Assembly (NCBI GenBank): GCA_024277695.1
Contig: JAJRUR010000194.1
Location: forward strand, 1 to 11,866
DNA: 11,866 nucleotides
Source of the DNA: Bacteroidota bacterium
GTDB lineage: Bacteria > Bacteroidota > Bacteroidia > Chitinophagales > Saprospiraceae
Direction of reading: 5' to 3'
The stretch's first letter is position 1, and every line of letters begins with the position of its first letter. The translations under genes and the position numbers were made by a program. The notes below the pieces were generated by a model that saw only the letters and a program-made list of their open reading frames with translations, did no database searches and was not told the origin of the DNA. Shown one piece after another: positions 1 through 6,247 of this stretch.

Positions 1-9
1 AACTAATAA

Positions 10-35
10 TTGTAAATTTTTTTAAGCTAACTTTG
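10..35 (+). promoter_or_regulatory. Putative Bacteroidota promoter for the SDR-IYD-NRDE unit
   Basis: The sequence TAACTTTG at 28-35 matches the Bacteroidota -7 consensus TAnnTTTG exactly. A TTG lies 15 bases upstream at 10-12, which is somewhat short for the -33 element. Initiation about seven bases after the box would leave a leader of under ten bases before the ATG at 50. The -7 match is seen directly; promoter function is inferred. Confidence 0.5.
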
Positions 36-49
36 TCCCAAAATACATT

Positions 50-751
50 ATGAACATAATCATCACAGGAGCCACCAAAGGTATAGGGCGTGCTATTGCA
101 GAGGCCTTGGCAGCAAAAGGACATCATTTGGCCATCTGCGCCAGAAATTCATCCCAACTCATCCAAACACAAAAAGCGTTGTTAAAGATAAACCCACAAA
201 TCGAAGTGCTGATTATGCGTGCAGACTTCGAAGACCAAATTCAGATAGAGGCTTTCGCCAAAATGGTCTTAAGTAGTTGGACAAAAATCGATGTCCTTAT
301 CAATAATACAGGCATATTCATACCCGGACAGATCATCGAAGAAGAACCCGGTCATCTCGAAAAAATGATGCACGTCAATCTCTATTCGGCCTATCACCTT
401 ACGCGTGCTATCGCACCAACAATGATCCAACAACAGTCCGGATATATCATCAATATGTGCTCGGTAGCCAGCTTATTTGCCTACCCCAATGGTGGTTCGT
501 ACAGTATTTCTAAATTTGCACTTCTTGGATTTACAAAAGTACTACGAGAAGAACTCAAAGAGAAAGGTATCAAAGTATCCGCTATTTTGCCGGGTGCTAC
601 CTGGTCAGATTCTTGGTCAGGTGTCCAGCTACCCCAATCCAGATTAATGCAAGCGGATGACATCGCAAAAATGATTGTCGCCATACTTGACTTGAGCAAA
701 TCAGCAGTTGTCGAAGACATCATCCTTCGTCCGCAATTAGGTGATCTCTAA
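50..751 (+). CDS. Short-chain dehydrogenase/reductase (SDR family), NAD(P)-dependent
   Basis: This is a 233-residue classical SDR with a Rossmann fold, expected to be a cytosolic oxidoreductase acting on a carbonyl or alcohol. The glycine-rich cofactor motif TGATKGIG is at residues 6-13, the NNTG form of the NNAG motif is at 85-88, and the catalytic residues are N110, S138, Y151 and K155. An Arg just after the second beta strand (ICARN, residue 32) favours NADP(H) over NAD(H). The substrate cannot be read from the sequence. The length is normal for the family. The ATG at 50 is chosen because the TGxxxGIG motif follows at the usual distance and a -7 box lies just upstream. The gene is followed closely by the IYD-like gene, so the two are probably co-transcribed. 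It differs clearly from the FabG encoded at 3912-4661. Confidence 0.9.
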   Translation: MNIIITGATKGIGRAIAEALAAKGHHLAICARNSSQLIQTQKALLKINPQIEVLIMRADFEDQIQIEAFAKMVLSSWTKIDVLINNTGIFIPGQIIEEEPGHLEKMMHVNLYSAYHLTRAIAPTMIQQQSGYIINMCSVASLFAYPNGGSYSISKFALLGFTKVLREELKEKGIKVSAILPGATWSDSWSGVQLPQSRLMQADDIAKMIVAILDLSKSAVVEDIILRPQLGDL

Positions 752-764
752 AAAATCTAATCCA

Positions 765-1427
765 ATGAAGCAAAAACCATTTATCCCTTATTCTTATCAA
801 GAAGTAGATCCGGATGCCATGCTACAACGAGCCAAAAACGAATTTCTGCATATAAATACACGACGTTCCATCAGGGATTTTTCGTCCAAACCGGTACCAA
901 AACAAATCATACACCATCTGGTAATGTCTGCAAGTTCAGCGCCATCAGGTGCGCATAAACAGCCATGGACATTTTGTGCAGTCCAAGATCCAAAATTAAA
1001 AGCCCAAATCCGTCGTGCAGCCGAAGAAGAAGAATACAAAAACTACCACGGACGCATGTCGGATACTTGGCTAGAAGATCTGGCTTATCTCGGAACAGAT
1101 TGGCAAAAAGATTTCCTGGAAATTGCTCCGTGGTTGATCATTATATTCAAAAAACCATACGACATGATAGAAGGTAATAAAAAGAAAAATTATTATGTCA
1201 ATGAATCCGTAGGAATCGCTGCCGGGTTTTTGATCCAGGCCATCCACCGAGTAGGTCTAGTGACACTCACACATACGCCCAGCCCGATGAATTTTCTCCA
1301 AAAAATATTAAAAAGACCCGAAAACGAAAAAGCCTTTTTACTCCTACCGGTAGGATACCCTGCAGAGAACGCTCTTGTCCCCAATCTGATACGTAAACCC
1401 GAGCCCGAAGTCCTTTTTTATTATTAA
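765..1427 (+). CDS. Nitroreductase-fold flavoprotein, iodotyrosine deiodinase (IYD)-like
   Basis: This protein of about 220 residues belongs to the FMN-dependent nitroreductase superfamily and matches the IYD subgroup along nearly its full length. Numbering from the ATG at 765, the FMN-phosphate motif RRSIRDF starts at residue 33, and SGAHKQPW lies near 61-68. The IYD lid follows, with E90, Y94 and K115. These have the same spacing (4 and 21 residues) as human E157, Y161 and K182, which bind the zwitterion of halotyrosine. A THTP segment (T171) matches the flavin-contacting TTTP of IYD, and LLPVGYP is near the C-terminus. IYD reductively removes halogen from mono- or di-halotyrosine, so that is the best functional guess; the physiological substrate here is unknown. 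A GTG at 741 would extend the frame by eight codons and overlap the SDR gene, so I prefer the ATG at 765. The next gene starts eight bases after the stop. Confidence 0.88.
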   Translation: MKQKPFIPYSYQEVDPDAMLQRAKNEFLHINTRRSIRDFSSKPVPKQIIHHLVMSASSAPSGAHKQPWTFCAVQDPKLKAQIRRAAEEEEYKNYHGRMSDTWLEDLAYLGTDWQKDFLEIAPWLIIIFKKPYDMIEGNKKKNYYVNESVGIAAGFLIQAIHRVGLVTLTHTPSPMNFLQKILKRPENEKAFLLLPVGYPAENALVPNLIRKPEPEVLFYY

Positions 1428-1435
1428 TAAGCGCT

Positions 1436-2140
1436 ATGTGCACTGTCAGTTATATCCCAAATAATCAAGGCTACATCCTTACTAATAATCGAGATGAACA
1501 TATAGCGCGAGCCGTTACTCAACTCGCACAAAACTCCAACAAAAATGTATCCGTACATTTTCCATTGGATCCCGTGGGCAAAGGGAGTTGGATTGCTGCT
1601 GCTTCTGATGGTCGAGTAGCGTGCTTGCTCAACGGTGCTTTTGTCAAACACCATCGCTATCCTCCCTATGCAATGAGCAGAGGACGATTATTACTAAATT
1701 ATTTTAAGCATACATCATCCACCGCATTTATCCAAAAATCTAACTTCAATAACATAGAGCCCTTTACACTCATTCTATTGAGCAACCAAAATAAAATAAC
1801 CCAAATTCGGTGGGATGGGCGGCAGAGATTTATTAATTTTCTCCATCCGGGACAAGCTCATTTTTGGTCATCATGTACTCTCTATGACCATGACCTTTCA
1901 GCACAAAAAAAAGAACGCTTTTATAAAATGCTTCATCCAACCATCCAACCGACTAATATTCTGGAATTTCATAATACCATGAAATACGAAGTTTTGATCA
2001 AGAATAAAGTCCATGAGCACATATTTACTACCAGTATTACGCAGATCATCAAAAAAGAAAATACACTTTCAATGCATCTGTATTCTAAGATTTATCAAGA
2101 TCCCTTACCAATAAAAGTAAATATCTCTAAATGTTTATAA
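1436..2140 (+). CDS. NRDE family protein (TANGO2-like)
   Basis: This is a 234-residue protein of the NRDE/TANGO2 family. It begins Met-Cys-Thr, and the family signature NRDE is at residues 18-21. It is followed by GKGSWIAA at 48-55 and GRVACLLNGA at 59-68, the usual order in this family. The conserved Cys2 right after the start resembles the N-terminal nucleophile of Ntn-type hydrolases, but the biochemical activity of the family is not settled; eukaryotic TANGO2 has been linked to lipid and haem metabolism. There is no signal peptide or membrane segment, so a cytosolic location is expected. The ATG at 1436 is fixed by the MCT start. It lies eight bases after the IYD-like gene, consistent with one transcript. 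Its stop is only six bases from the stop of the convergent membrane-protein gene, and I see no terminator hairpin there. Confidence 0.85.
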   Translation: MCTVSYIPNNQGYILTNNRDEHIARAVTQLAQNSNKNVSVHFPLDPVGKGSWIAAASDGRVACLLNGAFVKHHRYPPYAMSRGRLLLNYFKHTSSTAFIQKSNFNNIEPFTLILLSNQNKITQIRWDGRQRFINFLHPGQAHFWSSCTLYDHDLSAQKKERFYKMLHPTIQPTNILEFHNTMKYEVLIKNKVHEHIFTTSITQIIKKENTLSMHLYSKIYQDPLPIKVNISKCL

Positions 2141-2146
2141 AGTTAT

Positions 2147-3847
2147 TTACTGGTTCCACTCACCGATATCCAATCGTTTCCATCGCAAACTGTCCTGATA
2201 GATAAAAATACTTTGCGGCGGTATATCCTTTAATGTCAGTTCAAATCCCTTTGCTATAAAATGAACTTTATAGTAATCATTTTCATAATCCGCTTCTCCT
2301 TGAGCACATCTCCAAGCCCATCGACCCCAAGTGCGATGCTCGATTTTGTATTGTTTATCTGCAATCTTTTGGACTATGAGCCCGTCTTCAAGCGACATCA
2401 TATTGTACTGGCTCACATCAATAATCTTTGCCTTAATGTCCCGATGCGCAATCTGTTGAAGTTCCTCACCCATTATACTATACTCTCCACATGACCTAAA
2501 GAGCACCAAACCCTTATATATATTGGGCATATTGAGGATAAATACATACTCTGCATCTTCCCAACGAAAATCCTCAATCAATGCGCGGTGTATCATTCCG
2601 TTCTCTGCCCAAGCGGTATTTATTTTTTTCAAATAATATACATTGACCGATATCAATAATGCCAAAACAGCATATCGGATAATCGGCTTCAAATAGAATA
2701 TGAGCAATACAATCCCGGGAAATAAAAACCAAGATGCGTAATAACCAAAGCGGTCATTCTCTCCAAAAAAAAGTGTTGGAAAAAACAAATAAATAGAAGG
2801 TGCCAATACCAGCACAAAAGAAAGAAGCCATGGCAGAGCTAACGCCTTGGCATTTTTACTAACGATTCTATATACAGAATACAAAATGCCCATACCACAA
2901 AGTATAGTCCATAGAATTGCCGGAGTATCCAGTAGCTTGTATAGATACTCTTGTTGTGGTGACTCCAGTACAAAACGCGTATCAAAAACATACTTTAGTG
3001 CATATCGTAGAGCACGCGGGATATATTCCCAAGCAGAGCCCGACATAGCTTCGGACTTTCCACGATAGCCTATCCACACACCCAACATCAATTTATTCGA
3101 CAGCAAATACGTAGCTACAGAAAGCATAGAGACAAGGGGCAAAAAGATATAATTTTTGGCTATTTTTTTGACTGAAAACTTAGCACTATATGCTGTCCAT
3201 ACAAGAATGATGGCAGGCAACATATAGGCATACTCCTTGCTCATCAAAGACGCTAAAGAAAGTACAAAAAACCAAGCCAACTTTTTTTTGGCCGGCACTT
3301 GCAAATATGATAGTGCTATCCCAAAGGCACAAAACATCAAAAACGAGCCAAGGAGATAATGAAGCAGAACCCTCCATACCATTACTTCAGCCTGAAAAGG
3401 CGATATCAAAAACAATAAGGAAGAAAAAAAAGCAATATTTCTTATGCCTTGGACATTGAAGTATCTGAGCAAAATGCCAAACAAGAGTGCAGCATTCGCT
3501 GCGTGCCAGATGCAAGCAACTAGGTACCAACCGGAGGATTTTAATCCGAAAAAAATATACACTAGCCAATAATGTATATATCCTACCGGTATATAAGCAT
3601 GAAAACCCCAATTGTTTCGAAATATATCCCAAAAACCATACTGCTGCAATTGGACTGCCAAGCTCGTATAGTCCGACACAAATCCAGCCTGACGTGTTGG
3701 ATAATACAGAAATAGGGTGATAAATAAAAAGAAAAAATAAATAAATAATTTTGAGTTGAACAAATCAAAATATTTCTGCATCGTATTCATTTCGGTTTTG
3801 GCAAAAATGTAGTCCCGCTCGCTGTAAAAATAAAATGATGCCGCCAT
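2147..3847 (-). CDS. Polytopic membrane protein, GT-C/TMTC-like glycosyltransferase fold, uncharacterised
   Basis: This is a protein of up to 566 residues with about 11-12 predicted membrane segments between residues 34 and 406, then a hydrophilic C-terminal part of about 160 residues. The pattern resembles GT-C enzymes of the PMT/TMTC type, which use lipid-linked sugars. An acidic residue (D59, in GFVSDY) lies in the first extracytoplasmic loop. SPFQAEVMVWR at 149-159 resembles the 'HPxHxExVAW' segment of TMTC-like proteins, and NDRFGYYASWFLFPG at 364-378 resembles their 'RYxYLPS' segment. No sugar specificity can be inferred. The ATG at 3847 gives the longest frame. Met20 (3790) or Met23 (3781) would leave a short cytosolic tail before the first helix and are equally plausible. 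It lies 64 bases downstream of fabG on the same strand and is probably co-transcribed. Confidence 0.7.
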   Translation of the reverse strand: MAASFYFYSERDYIFAKTEMNTMQKYFDLFNSKLFIYFFFLFITLFLYYPTRQAGFVSDYTSLAVQLQQYGFWDIFRNNWGFHAYIPVGYIHYWLVYIFFGLKSSGWYLVACIWHAANAALLFGILLRYFNVQGIRNIAFFSSLLFLISPFQAEVMVWRVLLHYLLGSFLMFCAFGIALSYLQVPAKKKLAWFFVLSLASLMSKEYAYMLPAIILVWTAYSAKFSVKKIAKNYIFLPLVSMLSVATYLLSNKLMLGVWIGYRGKSEAMSGSAWEYIPRALRYALKYVFDTRFVLESPQQEYLYKLLDTPAILWTILCGMGILYSVYRIVSKNAKALALPWLLSFVLVLAPSIYLFFPTLFFGENDRFGYYASWFLFPGIVLLIFYLKPIIRYAVLALLISVNVYYLKKINTAWAENGMIHRALIEDFRWEDAEYVFILNMPNIYKGLVLFRSCGEYSIMGEELQQIAHRDIKAKIIDVSQYNMMSLEDGLIVQKIADKQYKIEHRTWGRWAWRCAQGEADYENDYYKVHFIAKGFELTLKDIPPQSIFIYQDSLRWKRLDIGEWNQ

Positions 3848-3911
3848 AAAACGACTACAAACTGCTGATCAAGGCGCACAATTTTGTCCCGGGATATCCG
3901 GTATTTCCTTA

Positions 3912-4661
3912 CTAGACATTCAGCCCGCCACAGACACTCAGTACTTGTCCTGTGACGTATAAGCTTTGGTCTGATGCCAAAAATATAACTGCATCAGCTA
4001 CTTCTGCCCCTGTGCCCATTCGCCTAAGCGGTATATTCTGCATAAATTTGCTCTTGACATCTTCGGGTAGATCCGCCGTCATCTCGGTCTCAATATAGCC
4101 GGGGGCAATTACATTGCACCGAATGTTTCTAGAACCCAATTCCTTAGCTATTGATTTTGAAAAACCGATAATCCCGGCTTTAGACGCCGCATAATTAGCT
4201 TGACCGGCATTGCCGATGACTCCTACTATGGAACTAATATTAATGATCGATCCCGAACGATTTTTCATCATCGGTCGCGCTACCTGCTTGGTCAAGTTAA
4301 AAACAGATTTTAGATTAGTATCTATGACTTTTTGCCACTGATCTTCGGACATGCGCAAGAGCAAATTGTCCTGAGTGATCCCCGCATTATTGACCAAAAT
4401 ATCCACTCCGCCAAAGTCCTCAATCACAGCACGTACAAGTGCTTCACTATCCGAAAAACTAGAAGCATCCGACTGATAAGCTTTTATACGATTAGCGTAG
4501 TTCTTTCCCAATAGGGCGATAAGTGCTTCCGACTTTTCAGCCGAGGAGTGATAGGTAAATGCCACATCAGCACCTGCCGATACTAATCCCTCAACGATGG
4601 CTTTTCCTATACCTCGAGAGCCCCCGGTCACGATCGCCACTTTATCTTTTAATAACTTCAT
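3912..4661 (-). CDS. fabG: 3-oxoacyl-[acyl-carrier-protein] reductase FabG
   Basis: This 249-residue SDR has the features of FabG, which reduces 3-oxoacyl-ACP to 3-hydroxyacyl-ACP with NADPH in the fatty acid elongation cycle. Visible motifs are TGGSRGIG at 12-19, NNAG at 91-94, N116, S144 in NISSIVG, and Y157 and K161 in QANYAASK. The S-to-Y spacing of 13 residues matches E. coli FabG. The C-terminus, with VTGQVLSVCGGLNV, is typical and complete. The ATG at 4661 gives the normal short lead before the first beta strand. It sits 16 bases after the phosphoglucose/phosphomannose isomerase gene and ahead of the GT-C-like gene, not in a fab cluster. It could therefore be the housekeeping FabG or a paralogue acting on another acyl or sugar intermediate. 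The housekeeping role is favoured by sequence. Confidence 0.9.
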   Translation of the reverse strand: MKLLKDKVAIVTGGSRGIGKAIVEGLVSAGADVAFTYHSSAEKSEALIALLGKNYANRIKAYQSDASSFSDSEALVRAVIEDFGGVDILVNNAGITQDNLLLRMSEDQWQKVIDTNLKSVFNLTKQVARPMMKNRSGSIINISSIVGVIGNAGQANYAASKAGIIGFSKSIAKELGSRNIRCNVIAPGYIETEMTADLPEDVKSKFMQNIPLRRMGTGAEVADAVIFLASDQSLYVTGQVLSVCGGLNV

Positions 4662-4677
4662 TGTAAATAATATTTTT

Positions 4678-5667
4678 TTAGGCTTGGGCCAATTCGTTTT
4701 TCAAATAATCAATGACATCCACTTCTATCGAATCTACATGGCGCAACTCGGACAAATACCAACTGATCCAATCTCCCAAATGTACCAAATACATTTGTTT
4801 TTCTATAAAAGTCTCTCCTTTCGAATCTATCCGAATACAGGTCGATGTCAAGTCCTTCATAATACCAAAACAGATATCCATTCGCTTTTGGTTACGCAAT
4901 GAATCGTCTGCATTTCTAAACATAAGAACCGCAAGATCATCCCTGCGCGATTTCCATCCCACGAGTTCATTGTGGTTCATCTCCGGGATCACATGATGCC
5001 AGCAAAGTGTCTTTGCATTCTCATTGATCTGCTGTCGAAGTCTGACCGCCACGGGCTCCATCCGATCTTCAATATATATTATGGCTGTCTTGTTAAATAT
5101 CTGTGTTGCTATCCGTTGAGCAATGGTCTTAATATCTTCCTGTTGATCATCCAGCAAGTCAGCAGCAGATCTTACAGCATCGATCAAACTATCATCTACC
5201 AAACCCTGAGCACTTAAAATAAAAAGCTGCTGTACAAAAGAAAAGCCTAAACAAGCCCTCGGAGATGGCCAATCATCAGGTAACTGGACAAAATCCAAAT
5301 CATGTTTTTGTGCCAACTCCTTGAGTTTTCCGCCGGAAGCCACACATTTGATCTGAGCACCTACTTCAACCGCTCGGCCAAAAGCGGAAAGCGTCTCTTC
5401 AGTATTGCCAGAATAACTCGACGCAATCACTAGCGTTTTTTCATCCACATACGCCGGCAAATCATAGCCCTTACTCACCATATATGGAATCGCACAAGAG
5501 GATCGAATCATCGAAGCTACAAAATCTCCTCCAATTCCGGAGCCGCCCATACCTATCACAACAATTTTGTCTATCGGAGTAGGTGTTTTTCTAATGCTCG
5601 CACGCTCTCCTATCTCCAGTGCTTCGCGCAATTGAGCCGAAAATCGCCCTATAAGTTGGTCCATCAT
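4678..5667 (-). CDS. Bifunctional phosphoglucose/phosphomannose isomerase
   Basis: This is a 329-residue protein with tandem SIS (sugar isomerase) domains, of the small archaeal-type PGI/PMI family. It interconverts glucose-6-P or mannose-6-P with fructose-6-P, linking glycolysis to mannose and nucleotide-sugar synthesis. The first SIS domain carries GMGGSGIGGDF at 39-49 and the phosphosugar-binding SYSGNTEET at 84-92. The second carries PEMNHNELVGW at 228-238, with the likely catalytic Glu at 229, and a conserved His (H296) in YLVHLGDW. The length is normal for the family. Two adjacent ATGs lie at 5667 and 5664; the first is used here. The gene heads a likely three-gene operon with fabG and the GT-C-like gene, and has a good promoter candidate just upstream. 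Confidence 0.9.
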   Translation of the reverse strand: MMDQLIGRFSAQLREALEIGERASIRKTPTPIDKIVVIGMGGSGIGGDFVASMIRSSCAIPYMVSKGYDLPAYVDEKTLVIASSYSGNTEETLSAFGRAVEVGAQIKCVASGGKLKELAQKHDLDFVQLPDDWPSPRACLGFSFVQQLFILSAQGLVDDSLIDAVRSAADLLDDQQEDIKTIAQRIATQIFNKTAIIYIEDRMEPVAVRLRQQINENAKTLCWHHVIPEMNHNELVGWKSRRDDLAVLMFRNADDSLRNQKRMDICFGIMKDLTSTCIRIDSKGETFIEKQMYLVHLGDWISWYLSELRHVDSIEVDVIDYLKNELAQA

Positions 5668-5683
5668 ATTCTCGATTTTAAGA

Positions 5684-5710
5684 CAAAACTAATGAATATT
5701 ATGACATCAA
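5684..5710 (-). promoter_or_regulatory. Putative promoter of the isomerase-fabG-GT-C operon
   Basis: On the minus strand TAGTTTTG (5691-5684) matches the TAnnTTTG -7 consensus exactly. TTG of a TTTTG run (5710-5708) lies 16 bases further upstream as a -33 candidate. Transcription would start about ten bases before the isomerase ATG. It lies in the 161-base divergent region shared with yraN; I see no equally good box facing yraN, only TATCTTG near 5806. Confidence 0.5.
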
Positions 5711-5828
5711 AATAAAAAAAAACCTTCCGAGATGAACAACTATCCACCACTATAATTTTAAAAGCAGGCTGTCTTATTATACCAAATAATCCGCAAGCTA
5801 TGTATCTTGTCCTAAGCTTCAATCCAAT

Positions 5829-6194
5829 ATGCAAAAGAAACTAACAGGCCATACCGGAGAAGACCTCGCAGCAGACTATCTCCAAACCAAAGGTTATCAA
5901 ATCTTAGAACGCAACTGGCGATATAGTCGTGCTGAAGTAGATATTATCGCCATGAACGAAGAAATTCTTGTTTTTATTGAAGTGAAAACCAGATCTTATA
6001 CCTGGTATGGACAACCTGAAGAATTTGTCAGTACTAAACAAGCCAATCTAATCGCCAATGTCGCCAATGTATATATGGAGAGCATCGGACATGATTGGGA
6101 AATACGCTTCGATATCATCGCTGTAATTCTCCACCCCGATAGCAGCCATCAAATCAAGCATATAGAAGATGCTTTTTTTCCGGGTCTTTTGTAA
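5829..6194 (+). CDS. YraN family protein (UPF0102), predicted PD-(D/E)XK nuclease fold
   Basis: This is a 121-residue member of the YraN/UPF0102 family, whose fold is related to Holliday-junction resolvase and restriction-type nucleases. The N-terminal GHTGEDLAADYLQTKGY (7-23) is the family hallmark. The putative metal-binding core follows, with E36 and D38 in RAEVDIIA and E51-V-K53 in FIEVKTR. Most relatives have Gly-Glu-Ile/Leu-Asp, and here Ala35 replaces the Gly. The cellular role of the family is not established, though a link to DNA processing is plausible. The length is normal and both termini look complete. The ATG at 5829 is the only start giving the standard N-terminus. The gene stands alone between the divergent isomerase operon and convergent hscA. 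Confidence 0.88.
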   Translation: MQKKLTGHTGEDLAADYLQTKGYQILERNWRYSRAEVDIIAMNEEILVFIEVKTRSYTWYGQPEEFVSTKQANLIANVANVYMESIGHDWEIRFDIIAVILHPDSSHQIKHIEDAFFPGLL

Positions 6195-6247
6195 GTATAG
6201 ATCAGAGTTATCTAAGACATAGATCAAAAATCTATCACTTGCAGGCA
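6195..6247. repeat. Short direct and inverted ATAGATCA repeats between yraN and hscA
   Basis: The 53-base convergent gap holds ATAGATCA at 6197-6204 and again at 6219-6226, 22 bases apart. An inverted ATCTAT at 6230-6235 can pair with the second copy as a 6-base stem around a short A-rich loop. It may be a weak bidirectional terminator for yraN and hscA, but there is no strong T-tract. Function is uncertain. Confidence 0.3.

Noticed and set aside
741..764. GTG start at 741 for the IYD-like gene
   Set aside because: It would overlap the SDR gene by 11 bases and add eight residues with no family support; the ATG at 765 fits better.
3886..3900. Imperfect palindrome CCGGGATATCCGG between fabG and the membrane gene
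   Set aside because: It is short and imperfect, has no T-tract and no nearby second copy, so neither a terminator nor an operator can be supported.
6051..6068. Tandem 9-base repeat TCGCCAATG within yraN
   Set aside because: Only two copies, in frame, encoding Ala-Asn-Val repeats in a helix; it looks like chance.
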